Below, one piece after another: positions 45,800 to 55,576 of a stretch of 64,000 nucleotides of DNA; position 1 is the stretch's first letter, and each line of letters begins with the position of its first letter. Below the pieces are notes generated by a model. It was not told the DNA's origin. It saw nothing but the letters and a program-made list of their open reading frames with translations, and made no database searches. The position numbers were made by a program, and so were the translations under genes. The stretch is from Actinomadura sp. NBRC 104412. GTDB lineage: Bacteria > Actinomycetota > Actinomycetes > Streptosporangiales > Streptosporangiaceae. The stretch lies in assembly GCF_030269515.1 (NCBI RefSeq), contig NZ_BSTM01000005.1:40357-104356 (forward strand). The letters are read 5' to 3'.

Positions 45800-46378
45800 T
45801 CACAGATGGGCGGAGACCGCCGGCAGGAGGTGCTGGAAGGTACGGCCGTTGGCGGTGGCGCCGATCGCCGTCATCGACCAGCCCTGCCCGTCCCTGGACA
45901 CCTTCGCCATGATCTGCGCGTTGTGCCGGCCCGAGCCGGTCAGCTCGTAGCGGGCGATCTCCTGGCCGGTGGACTCGTCCACCAGCCGGCAGAAGGCGTT
46001 CTCGATCTGCGAGAAGTCCTGGCCGGTGAAGGAGTTGACGGTGAACACCAACTGGCTGATGTTGGGCGGCACCGCGGACAGATCGACGTTGATCACCTCG
46101 TCGTCGCCCTCGCCCTCGCCGGTCAGGTTGTCGCCGGTGTGCAGCACCGACCCGTCCTTGCTGCGCAACTGGCGGAACCACACCGAGTCGGCGAGGTTGC
46201 CGCTGGCGTCGAACAGCAGGCAGGACGCGTCCAGGTCGATGTTCTGCGCCTTGGACCTGCCGAACAGGCCCTTCCTGGCCACGGCGTCCCAGCCCAGCCC
46301 CATCTTCACCCTGGTCAGACCACCGCCGCCCGGTTTCTCCAGCGAGACCTTCTGGCCCTTTTGCAGCGAGATCGACAT
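45800..46378 (-). CDS. TerD-family protein (more divergent copy)
   Basis: A 192-residue TerD-type calcium-binding protein. LDASCLLFDASGN and [14 protein letters not shown] carry the acidic calcium sites. It starts MSISLQKGQKVSLEK and differs more from the other two TerD copies than they do from each other, resembling the TerZ/TerX end of the family. Its gene lies between the TerC-like membrane protein and the aldolase-like gene. Confidence 0.9.
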   Translation of the reverse strand: MSISLQKGQKVSLEKPGGGGLTRVKMGLGWDAVARKGLFGRSKAQNIDLDASCLLFDASGNLADSVWFRQLRSKDGSVLHTGDNLTGEGEGDDEVINVDLSAVPPNISQLVFTVNSFTGQDFSQIENAFCRLVDESTGQEIARYELTGSGRHNAQIMAKVSRDGQGWSMTAIGATANGRTFQHLLPAVSAHL

Positions 46379-46481
46379 CCCCGGCTCCTTTGCTGAGTTC
46401 GATGGCGCCGCCCCCGTGGCGGCTCGTCGGCAGGCCCCTGTGACGGGGTACTCGGACGGCTCCTCGGTCGCGGGCGGCCCC

Positions 46482-47615
46482 TCAGACCTTGCTCGCCGAG
46501 CGGACCGGCTCGTCCTCGCCCGCGGGCTCGTCCCCCGTGTCCTCGCCCTCCTGGCGGTTGCGGAGCACCGAGCTGATGAACGCCGCGATGATCAGGCCCG
46601 CGCCGAGCCCGCCGGTGATCCACTCGGGCACGTGCGACGCGATGCCGATCAGCATGCAGACGGCCAGGGCGCCGATCGCCCAGTGCGCGCCGTGCTCCAG
46701 GTAGACGTACTCGTGCAGGGTTCCCTTGCGGACGAGGAAGACCGTCAGCGACCGGATGTACATGGCGCCGATGCCCAGGCCCAGCGCGATGACGATCGGG
46801 TCGGTGCTGATCGCGAACGCGCCGATGACCCCGTCGAAGGAGAACGAGGCGTCCAGCACCTCCAGGTACAGGAACAGGAAGAAGCCGGCCTTGCCGGTGG
46901 CCATGGCCAGCCTGCTCGGCCCGCCGTTCGCGGGCTTGACCGCCACGGCGTCCCCGGGCTCCCCGGGCTCCTCCGGGTCCTCCTCGACGCCGCCCGCCTC
47001 GGAGAACAGCTCGCCCAGCCCGTTCACCAGGATGTAGGTGACCATGCCGAGCACGCCGGCGATCATCACCTCGCCCGGGTCGTCCGCCCACACCCCGGCG
47101 ATCAGCGCCAGCGTGCCGCCCGCCACGACCACCGGAAGCTGGTCCAGCTTGCCGATGCGGGCCAAAGGACGCTCCAGCCAGGCCAGCCACTTGTGCTCGT
47201 GGTCGTCGAACACGAAGTTCAGGAACAGCATCATCAGGAACATCCCGCCGAACGCGGCGATGGTCGGGTACGCCGTCTCCATCGCGTGGTGGTAGCGGTC
47301 GGGATCGTTCAGCGCGAGGTCGAACGCCTCGATCGGGCCGAGCCCCGCGGTGATGACCACGATCAGCAGCGGGAAGACCAGCCGCATCCCGAACACCGCG
47401 ATGGCGATGCCGACGGTCAGGAAGATCCGCTGCCAGAACGCGCTCATCCGGTCCAGCACCTTGGCGTTGACCACGGCGTTGTCGAAGGAGAGCGAGATCT
47501 CGAGGATGGCCAGCACCGCGACCAGCAGCAGGCCCGCGGGCCCGCCGTAGAGCAGCGCGGCCAGCAGGCCGATTGCGGTGACCCCGAAGGACCAGCCGAA
47601 GGTGCGAAGAATCAT
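46482..47615 (-). CDS. DUF475/TerC-like membrane protein
   Basis: A 377-residue integral membrane protein of the DUF475 group, related to TerC. SFDNAVVNAKVLDRM and DASFSFDGVIGAFAI are the two conserved acidic SFD motifs at membrane helices, separated by a charged cytoplasmic loop (EDPEEPGEPGDAV). In the Ter system this protein is the membrane platform on which TerD proteins and metal sensing act. It lies 33 nt after a TerD gene and is followed, after 103 bp, by another. The acidic C-terminus is typical. Confidence 0.9.
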   Translation of the reverse strand: MILRTFGWSFGVTAIGLLAALLYGGPAGLLLVAVLAILEISLSFDNAVVNAKVLDRMSAFWQRIFLTVGIAIAVFGMRLVFPLLIVVITAGLGPIEAFDLALNDPDRYHHAMETAYPTIAAFGGMFLMMLFLNFVFDDHEHKWLAWLERPLARIGKLDQLPVVVAGGTLALIAGVWADDPGEVMIAGVLGMVTYILVNGLGELFSEAGGVEEDPEEPGEPGDAVAVKPANGGPSRLAMATGKAGFFLFLYLEVLDASFSFDGVIGAFAISTDPIVIALGLGIGAMYIRSLTVFLVRKGTLHEYVYLEHGAHWAIGALAVCMLIGIASHVPEWITGGLGAGLIIAAFISSVLRNRQEGEDTGDEPAGEDEPVRSASKV

Positions 47616-47648
47616 GCGTACGTCTCTGTTAGGAATGGAAAGGCGGGA

Positions 47649-48227
47649 TCAGGCGACGTTGACGCCGAAGTCGGTGGCGATGCCGGCCAGGCCGGAGGCG
47701 TAGCCCTGGCCGACCGCGCGGAACTTCCACTCGCCACCGCGCCGGTACAGTTCGCCGAACACCATGGCGGTCTCGGTGGAGGCGTCCTCGGTGAGGTCGA
47801 ACCTGGCCAGCTCGGTGCCGTCGGTCCTGTTGACGATGCGGATGAAGGCGTTGCGCACCTGGCCGAAGCTCTGTCCGCGCGCGTCGGCGTCGTAGATCGA
47901 CACGGGGAAGACGATCCGCTCGCACTCGGCCGGGACGGCCCGCAGATCCACGTTGATCGACTCGTCGTCGCCCTCGCCCTCGCCGGTCAGGTTGTCGCCG
48001 GTGTGCTCGACCGACCCGTCCGGGCTCTTGAGGTTGTTGAAGAAGACGAAGTGCTGATCCGAGAGTACCTTGCCGTCGCCGCCCAGCAGCAGGGCCGAGG
48101 CGTCCAGGTCGAAGTCGGCACCCGTGGTGGCCCGCACGTCCCAGCCCAGGCCGACGGAGACGGCGGTGAGGTCGGGGACGGCCTTGGTGAGCGAGACGTT
48201 GCCGCCTTTGGCGAGCGATACTCCCAT
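47649..48227 (-). CDS. TerD-family protein, second copy
   Basis: A 192-residue TerD with the standard [15 protein letters not shown] start, [16 protein letters not shown] and [14 protein letters not shown] calcium motifs and the [19 protein letters not shown]-terminus. It is very close to the upstream copy (48303-48878) at the DNA level. The two share long identical runs, for example the last 70 bp. It probably shares a transcript with the upstream TerD and with the DUF475 gene. Confidence 0.94.
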   Translation of the reverse strand: MGVSLAKGGNVSLTKAVPDLTAVSVGLGWDVRATTGADFDLDASALLLGGDGKVLSDQHFVFFNNLKSPDGSVEHTGDNLTGEGEGDDESINVDLRAVPAECERIVFPVSIYDADARGQSFGQVRNAFIRIVNRTDGTELARFDLTEDASTETAMVFGELYRRGGEWKFRAVGQGYASGLAGIATDFGVNVA

Positions 48228-48302
48228 GATCGGAATCTCCCTGTCGCTACGGGGTGGCCTGCGCGGAAGCCGGGGAGGGGGCCGCGAGGCCGGGGGAACC
48301 GG

Positions 48303-48878
48303 TCAGATGTTGACGCCGAAGTCGGTGGCGATGCCGGCCAGGCCGGAGGCGTAGCCCTGGCCGACCGCGCGGAACTTCCACTCCGCGCCGTTGCGGTACA
48401 GCTCGCCGAACACCATCGCGGTCTCGGTCGAGGCGTCCTCGGTCAGGTCGTACCGGGCCATCTCGGTGTTGTCCGCCTGGTTGACCACGCGGATGAAGGC
48501 GTTGCGGACCTGGCCGAAGTTCTGCCCGCGCGAGTCCGCCTCGTAGATCGACACCGCGAAGGCCACCCGCTGGGCGACGTCCGGCAGGGCGGCGAAGTTG
48601 ACGCTGATCCGCTCGTCGTCGCCCTCGCCCGCGCCGGTGGTGTTGTCGCCGGTGTGCTCGACGCCGCCGTCGGGGGTGCGCAGGTTGTTGAAGAACACGA
48701 AGTGCTGGTCGGACACGATCTTCCCGGAGCCGTCCAGCACCAGCGCGGAGGCGTCCAGGTCGAAGTCGGCACCGGTGGTGGTGCGCAGGTCCCAGCCGAG
48801 CCCGACGGTCACGGCGGTCAGGCCGGGAGCTTGCTTGGTGAGCGAGACGTTGCCGCCCTTGCTGAGACTGACACCCAC
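48303..48878 (-). CDS. TerD-family protein, first gene of the cluster
   Basis: A 191-residue TerD, starting [15 protein letters not shown], with [16 protein letters not shown] and [12 protein letters not shown] calcium-site segments. TerD proteins bind calcium and are tied to tellurite, oxidative stress and phage resistance. It leads the minus-strand Ter unit; the 294-bp gap upstream is shared with a divergent coiled-coil gene and holds the promoter. Confidence 0.94.
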   Translation of the reverse strand: MGVSLSKGGNVSLTKQAPGLTAVTVGLGWDLRTTTGADFDLDASALVLDGSGKIVSDQHFVFFNNLRTPDGGVEHTGDNTTGAGEGDDERISVNFAALPDVAQRVAFAVSIYEADSRGQNFGQVRNAFIRVVNQADNTEMARYDLTEDASTETAMVFGELYRNGAEWKFRAVGQGYASGLAGIATDFGVNI

Positions 48879-49172
48879 TGTGCCTCCAAGATCGATACAA
48901 GGTGTGATGACGCCTTCGCGGCCCCGCTATACCCGACGTAGAAGCGATGCTATCCGTTCCCTGCCGCCCCGGCGGAGGCCCGAATTCCGCGCTCGGCGGA
49001 GCCCGGCGCCACCCTGTCGGCGGGACGCGGGCGGGCGGCGGGGACGTTTCCGCCGGGACGAGGCGCCCGCGACCGGCCCGTTCGGAGCGATCCCGGCTGG
49101 ACCGATCTCGCCCGGTAGGTGAACACTTCGGGCGTCCTGCGGGAGACTGGAGGCGAAGGGAAGGGAGGCACG
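48879..49172. promoter_or_regulatory. Divergent promoter region of the Ter cluster
   Basis: About 294 bp between the first terD gene (minus) and the coiled-coil gene (plus). The terD-proximal part contains the AT-richer AAGATCGATACAAGG. I see no clear operator or riboswitch. Confidence 0.4.
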
Positions 49173-50426
49173 TTGCGACCAGGACGGGGCGACCAGCGGC
49201 GCCGGGGCCGGGGGGAACAGGCCGCCGCAGCGGCGGTGCAGGCCCGCGAGGACGCGGCCACTGCCTTCTACGACATGGACCAGGCCCAGAAGTACCTCCA
49301 GGGCCGGGTCACGGTGTTCGCCGACCTGGACGCCCGCGCCGCCGCGCCCGTGCGTAACGAGTTCACCGCGCTCAGCGACAACGCCGACGCCGCGGCCATG
49401 GCCTATATCTCCGTCCTGGACGCCAACGACCTCGACGACGACCGCGACCGGGGCCCGGCCGAGTACGACTCCGCCCGGCGGGCCTTCCTCGCCGTCACCG
49501 ACCGGCTGAAGAAGATCACCACGGATCTGAACCGGTTCGCCGAGCGGCTGGCCCCGCAGATGAGCCGGCTGGAGGCGGCCCTCGACCAGTTGCCGCCCCG
49601 GCTCACCGCCGCCAGGGACGCCGTCGCCGCCGCCGACGCCGCGATCGCCGCCGCCCGCGCGGCCGGCATGGACGCCGCCGACCCGGAGGCCGAGCTGGCG
49701 CGCGCCAAGGAGGCGCTCTCCCAGCTCGGCTCCCAGGGGCTGGGCGGGCTCGGGCTCGCCGGCGCGATGGACAAGGCCGACGAGGTGCGCCGCGCCGCCG
49801 AGAGCGCCCGTGAGGCGGCCGAGGAGCTGCCCCGGCTGGGTGAGAAGGTGCGCCACTCACTGGCCTCCGTCCGGACCCGCTCGGAGATGGTCGCGGGACG
49901 GGTCGAGTCCGTCAGGCAGGCGATGAAGCTGCTGCTGCGCAATTACTCGCTGGCCTGCTGGCAGGACCTCAAGGGCGCGCCCGAGGCCGTGAAGGACGGC
50001 GTGGAGCGCGCCCGGGAGCGGCTGAACGAGGCGTCCGGGCACGTCGCGCGCAACGAGTGGAAGCAGGCCCAGCGTGCCCTGACGGCCGCCCGTACCGAGC
50101 TGAACGCCGCCGAGCGCAGGGCGCACCAGGTCACCGGCCGGGTGGCCGACCTGGACGCGGCCGCGGCCGACCCCGGCAAGCCCGCCGAGGCCGCCCGGTT
50201 CGCCGTCCGGGACGCGCAGAAGCTCGCCATGGCCCAGCCGGGCGGCGCCGCCCCGCACCACGCGCGGGCCCTGGACGAGCTGGTGGAACGGCTGGACCGG
50301 GCTCCACGCAGGCTGACAGGCCCGCACCCGGACTACTGGTCGTACCTTCAGGAGCTGGAGTCGATCAAGACGGCGGCCGGCGACGTGGTCGCCAGGATCC
50401 GCGCCGAACGCGCCGCCCAGACCTAG
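49173..50426 (+). CDS. Long coiled-coil protein next to the Ter cluster
   Basis: A 417-residue, alanine- and arginine-rich helical protein with long coiled coils (residues about 20-110, 130-220 and 240-400), for example AAAIAAARAAGMDAADPEAEL-like runs near the middle. No membrane helix or enzyme motif is visible. Actinobacterial genomes often have such a gene beside TerD. I chose the TTG at 49173 because GGGAGG lies 4 nt upstream; a GTG 54 nt earlier is the alternative. Function unknown, perhaps structural. Confidence 0.7.
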   Translation: MRPGRGDQRRRGRGEQAAAAAVQAREDAATAFYDMDQAQKYLQGRVTVFADLDARAAAPVRNEFTALSDNADAAAMAYISVLDANDLDDDRDRGPAEYDSARRAFLAVTDRLKKITTDLNRFAERLAPQMSRLEAALDQLPPRLTAARDAVAAADAAIAAARAAGMDAADPEAELARAKEALSQLGSQGLGGLGLAGAMDKADEVRRAAESAREAAEELPRLGEKVRHSLASVRTRSEMVAGRVESVRQAMKLLLRNYSLACWQDLKGAPEAVKDGVERARERLNEASGHVARNEWKQAQRALTAARTELNAAERRAHQVTGRVADLDAAAADPGKPAEAARFAVRDAQKLAMAQPGGAAPHHARALDELVERLDRAPRRLTGPHPDYWSYLQELESIKTAAGDVVARIRAERAAQT

Positions 50427-50466
50427 CGCGCCGCCCGAAGCCGGGGACGGCCCGGGCCGCGCCTGA

Positions 50467-50943
50467 TCACCTGGGGTGGTCGCTCAAACCGATGGTGAGG
50501 TTGCGCGCCGCCATCGGGGGGCCGCTCGGCTGGTGCTCGCCGTACGGCGGCACGTGCTGCGGCTGCTGCTTGGGGATCGCCGCCGAATGACCGGGCTGCG
50601 CCGGCTGCGCGGCCTGCGCGGGCGCGGCCTCCGCCCACACCGCGGTGCCGTACGCGCAGACCTCGTGGCCGCCCCCGGCGAGCGCGGCGGTGTCGAAGCA
50701 CATCCCCACCACGGCGTTGGCGCCCTTGCGGCGCGCCTCCTCGCCGAGCCGCTCCACGGCCTGGCGGCGGGCGGCGGCCAGCCCGTTGACCGGCTGCTCG
50801 CCGGTCACCCGGAACGTGCTGCTGGAGGTGCCTCCTCCCGTCCCGGCACGGCCCTGATCGGTCTGGACCGCCACCCCCAGCGCCTCACCGAGCACGCTGC
50901 GGATCTCGTACCCCGGGAGGCCATCAGTCGTCACGATCAGCAT
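50467..50943 (-). CDS. YbjQ-family (UPF0145) protein
   Basis: A 158-residue protein of the YbjQ heavy-metal-binding-domain family: [18 protein letters not shown], a long [26 protein letters not shown] helix and [11 protein letters not shown] strand. The C-terminal 40 residues are a proline/glutamine-rich tail ([11 protein letters not shown]) absent from typical members. It is predicted to pentamerise in the cytoplasm; its biochemical role is unknown. It lies between the coiled-coil gene (convergent) and the sigma factor gene. Confidence 0.87.
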   Translation of the reverse strand: MLIVTTDGLPGYEIRSVLGEALGVAVQTDQGRAGTGGGTSSSTFRVTGEQPVNGLAAARRQAVERLGEEARRKGANAVVGMCFDTAALAGGGHEVCAYGTAVWAEAAPAQAAQPAQPGHSAAIPKQQPQHVPPYGEHQPSGPPMAARNLTIGLSDHPR

Positions 50944-51067
50944 GTCCCCACCGTAATCCACACGGCCGGGGAAATGTGCTGCTCCACCCGATTCGACGCG
51001 CCCGCCGCGGCCCCGGCGCCCGTACGGGGGCGGGGCCACGGCGGGCGGCGCCGCGATCGGTCCGCGA

Positions 51068-52243
<1,176 letters not shown>

Positions 52244-52284
52244 TCGGGCCCAAGATCACAGGACCCATTTCGAGATTGGCCGGA

Positions 52285-54198
52285 TCACTGCGACCCGAGA
52301 CCACGCTCCCGCAACACCCGTCTCTGCTGCTCATACGCCACAAGATCGCCGAAGACCCGGTTGTACTCTTCGGCCTGTTCGGCCGGATTCAGCCGCTGGA
52401 GTTTAGACTTCAGCTCCGTGATCAAGCGTGTGAGCTGGCGTTCCTGGATTCGGGCGAGCAGTTCGGCGGCATAGCGGTCGTCCGATTCCTGTGCGGCGTG
52501 TACCGGCTCCACTCCGAGCTGCGTCACCAGCGCCCTGACCTGGTCGTTCGGCGCCTGTTCCAGCAGCCGCGCCACCCACTCGGCGCTGCCCCCGGCCGCC
52601 GTGACACCCCCGGCCGAGGCGATGACCTGGCGTACCGCGGCGTGCGGCGGCGCGATGAACGCGTCCGCCGGGACCTGGTCGAACTCCGGTCCCAGCAGCG
52701 CCGGCCACTGCACCGCCAGCTTCAGCAGCTCCCGTTCGCGCAGCACCTCGGGATCGGCCGGATCGAACGCGGGACGCTCGTCCCCGGCCGGCGTCCCGGG
52801 GACGCCCTGGCGGCCGTTCGGTGTCCGGCCCCGGCCATTCGCGGGGGCGCCCGCACCGCCGCGCCGCGCGGACAGCTCCCGCACCCGGCCCAGCACGAAC
52901 TGCTCGTCCATGATGCCGAGCCAGCGGTCCAGGCTGACCGCGTACATCTGGCGCAGCGCGCGGTCCTTGATGGAGGCGACCACCGGCGCCGCCGCGTCGA
53001 GCGCGGCCAGCCGTCCTTCGGCGGTGTCGAGGTCGTGCTGCTGGATCGCGCTGCGGATGGCGAACTCGAACAGCGGCACCCGGGAGGCCACCAGGTCGCG
53101 CACCGCCGCGTCGCCCTGCCGGACGCGCAGGTCGCACGGGTCCAGGCCGTCGGGCTGCACCGCCACGAAGGTCTGCGTGACGAACTTCTGCTCGTCGGCG
53201 AACGCCCGCAGCGCCGCCCGCTGCCCGGCGGAGTCGCCGTCGAAGGTGAAGATCACCTCGCCGCGGAACTCGTCCTGGTCCATCAGCAGCCGGCGCAGGA
53301 TCTTGATGTGGTCGTCGCCGAATGAGGTGCCGCAGGTGGCGACGGCCGTCGGCACCCCGGACAGGTGGCAGGCCATCACGTCGGTGTAGCCCTCGACCAC
53401 CACGGCCTGCCGGCGCCGCGCGATCTCCTTCTTCGCCAGATCCGCCCCGTACAGCACCGAGCCCTTGTGGAACAGCGGCGACTCGGGGGTGTTGAGGTAC
53501 TTGGGGCCGTCGTCCTCGTCGTAGAGCTTGCGGGCGCCGAACCCGATCACGTCCCCGCTCAGATCCCGGATCGGCCACATCAGCCGGCCGCGGAACCGGT
53601 CCATGGGGCCGCGGCGTCCCTCCTTGGCCAGCCCGGCCATGATCAGGTCGCGGTCGGCGAACCCGCGCCCGCGCAGGTGCCGGACCAGCCCCTCCCACTC
53701 GCGCGGCGCGAACCCGACTCCGAACGCGGCGGCGTCGGCGAGCTCGAAACCCCGCTCGGAGAGGAACTTGCGGCCCAGGCCGCCCTCGGGGGTCTGCAAC
53801 CGCTCGGCGTAGAACTCGGCGGCGGCCCGATGCGCGTCCAGCAGGCGCGCGCGCTGGCCCGAATCCTGCCGGGGGGTGTAGCCGCCCGTGCCCTCCTCGT
53901 ACCGGAGCTGGACGCCGGCCTTGACCGCCAGCCGCTCCACCGCCTCGCTGAACGACAGGTGGTCGATCTCCTGCACGAACTTGATGACGTCGCCGCCCGC
54001 CGCGCAGCCGAAGCAGTACCACAGGCCGCGGGCCGGGGTGACGTTGAACGACGGCGACTTCTCGTCGTGGAAGGGGCACAGACCCTTGAGGTTGCCGCCG
54101 CCCGCGTTGCGAAGCTGGAGATACTCACCGATCACCGCGTCGATCGGCGACCGCTCGCGAACCAGCGCGATGTCCTCGTTACGAATCCGGCCTGCCAC
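52285..54198 (-). CDS. dnaG: DNA primase
   Basis: A 637-residue primase that makes RNA primers for replication. The zinc-binding domain is CPFHDEKSPS...YCFGC (C41, H44, C62, C65), then the RNA polymerase core with EGYTDVMACH and DGDSAGQRAAL (TOPRIM acidic residues), and a C-terminal helicase-binding helical domain. The GTG at 54198 gives the usual AGRIRNEDIALVRERSPID start. It precedes the sigma factor gene, as in the macromolecular synthesis operon of many bacteria. Confidence 0.97.
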   Translation of the reverse strand: MAGRIRNEDIALVRERSPIDAVIGEYLQLRNAGGGNLKGLCPFHDEKSPSFNVTPARGLWYCFGCAAGGDVIKFVQEIDHLSFSEAVERLAVKAGVQLRYEEGTGGYTPRQDSGQRARLLDAHRAAAEFYAERLQTPEGGLGRKFLSERGFELADAAAFGVGFAPREWEGLVRHLRGRGFADRDLIMAGLAKEGRRGPMDRFRGRLMWPIRDLSGDVIGFGARKLYDEDDGPKYLNTPESPLFHKGSVLYGADLAKKEIARRRQAVVVEGYTDVMACHLSGVPTAVATCGTSFGDDHIKILRRLLMDQDEFRGEVIFTFDGDSAGQRAALRAFADEQKFVTQTFVAVQPDGLDPCDLRVRQGDAAVRDLVASRVPLFEFAIRSAIQQHDLDTAEGRLAALDAAAPVVASIKDRALRQMYAVSLDRWLGIMDEQFVLGRVRELSARRGGAGAPANGRGRTPNGRQGVPGTPAGDERPAFDPADPEVLRERELLKLAVQWPALLGPEFDQVPADAFIAPPHAAVRQVIASAGGVTAAGGSAEWVARLLEQAPNDQVRALVTQLGVEPVHAAQESDDRYAAELLARIQERQLTRLITELKSKLQRLNPAEQAEEYNRVFGDLVAYEQQRRVLRERGLGSQ

Positions 54199-54280
54199 GG
54201 CGGCGAGTCTATTCCCGCCAAGGGACATCCATCCCCCGAGACCCCAAAGCCCGTCACACGTCACTGATATGCAGGAGCAC

Positions 54281-54889
54281 GTGACGACACCGATCGTGTG
54301 GGTGAAGCCGGGGGGCGCGGAGATCGCGTACGTGGAGCTCACCGAGGGACGGCTGACGGCCCAGGGCGCGGCCATCGGCGGTGACCCGCTCCCCTACCGG
54401 CTGGAGTACGAGCTGACCACCGCCGACGACTACGTGACGTCCCGGCTGCTCGTCGAGGCGTACGGCACCGACCCCGGGACCGGGCCGTGGCGGCGCCGGC
54501 TGGAGCTGACCAACGGCCCGGCGGGCGAGTGGCACATCAGGGCGCGGGCCGAAGGGGGCGTCGCGCTGCGCCCGCCCGGCGGGGACGCGGCGGCGCTGCG
54601 CGGGGCGCTGGACTGCGACCTGGGCCTGTCTCCGCTGACCAACAGCATGCCCGCGCTGCGCCTCGGCGGCGACGGCCCCGCCGAGTTCCTGATGGCGTGG
54701 GTGTCGGTGCCGGACCTGGCGGTCTCGCCCTCCCGGCAGACGTACCGCGTCGTCCGCCGGGAGGGCGAGGTGACGGTGGTCCGCTTCGCCGTCCCGGGAT
54801 TCAGCGAGGACATCGTGTTCCGGGACGGGCTGGTGCTGGACTACCCGTCCATCGGACGGAGGGTGGTGCCGGAGTCCGCTCCGTCCTGA
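54281..54889 (+). CDS. Putative glycolipid-binding family protein
   Basis: A 202-residue protein (with the GTG start; 206 with the ATG at 54269). PIVWVKPGGAEIAYVELTEG, YRLEYELTTADDYVTSRLLV and the NSMPALRLGGDGPAEFLM segment match the DUF1089 putative glycolipid-binding family, a beta-rich fold with no proven function. It is transcribed divergently from dnaG. Both starts are possible: AGGAG lies 3 nt before the GTG. Confidence 0.72.
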   Translation: MTTPIVWVKPGGAEIAYVELTEGRLTAQGAAIGGDPLPYRLEYELTTADDYVTSRLLVEAYGTDPGTGPWRRRLELTNGPAGEWHIRARAEGGVALRPPGGDAAALRGALDCDLGLSPLTNSMPALRLGGDGPAEFLMAWVSVPDLAVSPSRQTYRVVRREGEVTVVRFAVPGFSEDIVFRDGLVLDYPSIGRRVVPESAPS

Positions 54890-54907
54890 CCGCTCGGGCC
54901 TGACCGC

Positions 54908-55573
54908 TCAGTGGTGGCGGCGGAAGGCCGCCACCACCTCGACCTCGACCAGCCAGCCGTTGACCGGCAGGTTCTCGATCTCGATGGTGACCCGGGCCGG
55001 GCGGGCCGGGTTGACCAGCATCGGCCTCGCGGGCGGCGCGCTTCCCAGCGGGACGTTCACCACCTTCCCGGTGACCAGGTCGGTGTTGGCGTAGAACTGG
55101 CGGTAGGCGCGGTTCCACCCGGCGAAGTCGGCGACGCCGGCACCGGGCGGGTTGGCGAGGTAGGCGCGCATCGAGATGACGTCCCGGTGCGTGAGGCCCT
55201 GGGCCTTCAGGTTCTCGCCGATGGCCTTCAGGGCGTTGATCGCCTGCGCCTCGGTCAGCGTCACGCCGGGCGGCAGCGTCCCGCCGGGGAAGTCGACGTA
55301 ACGCTCGGGGGTGCCGGCGGGGGCGGACGGGTTGGCGTCCGTCGGCCCGATCCCGCTGGCGGTGTAGGTGGCGACCGCCGAGCCGACCGCGACGCCGTTG
55401 GCGATGGACGGGTTGCTCTGCCCCGCCGGCAACGCGGGGCGGACCTCGGTGGGCTTGGGCGGGCGCGGCGCCTTGTGCGGCGCGGCGGAGGCCACGCCTC
55501 CCCCGCCGACGAGGACGGCGGCCGCGGCCCCGGCCAGGACGAGCCTGCGTGTGAGCGGCGATGTGCGTGCCAT
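54908..55573 (-). CDS. Secreted RidA-family protein
   Basis: A 221-residue protein with a signal peptide (twin-arginine-like RRLVLAGAAAAVLVGGGGV, residues 9-30) followed by a RidA/YjgF domain. RidA enzymes hydrolyse reactive imines and enamines; the usual arginine that binds the substrate carboxylate appears in the SMRAYLANP segment. Export is uncommon, since most RidA proteins are cytoplasmic. It starts 3 nt after the amine oxidase stop, so the two are one unit; the oxidase would make imines that this protein could clear. Confidence 0.8.
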   Translation of the reverse strand: MARTSPLTRRLVLAGAAAAVLVGGGGVASAAPHKAPRPPKPTEVRPALPAGQSNPSIANGVAVGSAVATYTASGIGPTDANPSAPAGTPERYVDFPGGTLPPGVTLTEAQAINALKAIGENLKAQGLTHRDVISMRAYLANPPGAGVADFAGWNRAYRQFYANTDLVTGKVVNVPLGSAPPARPMLVNPARPARVTIEIENLPVNGWLVEVEVVAAFRRHH

Positions 55574-55576
55574 GGG

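Noticed and set aside
45969..48941. A 990-codon open frame antisense to the Ter genes
   Set aside because: It crosses several real genes and repeats because the TerD genes repeat; no protein features.
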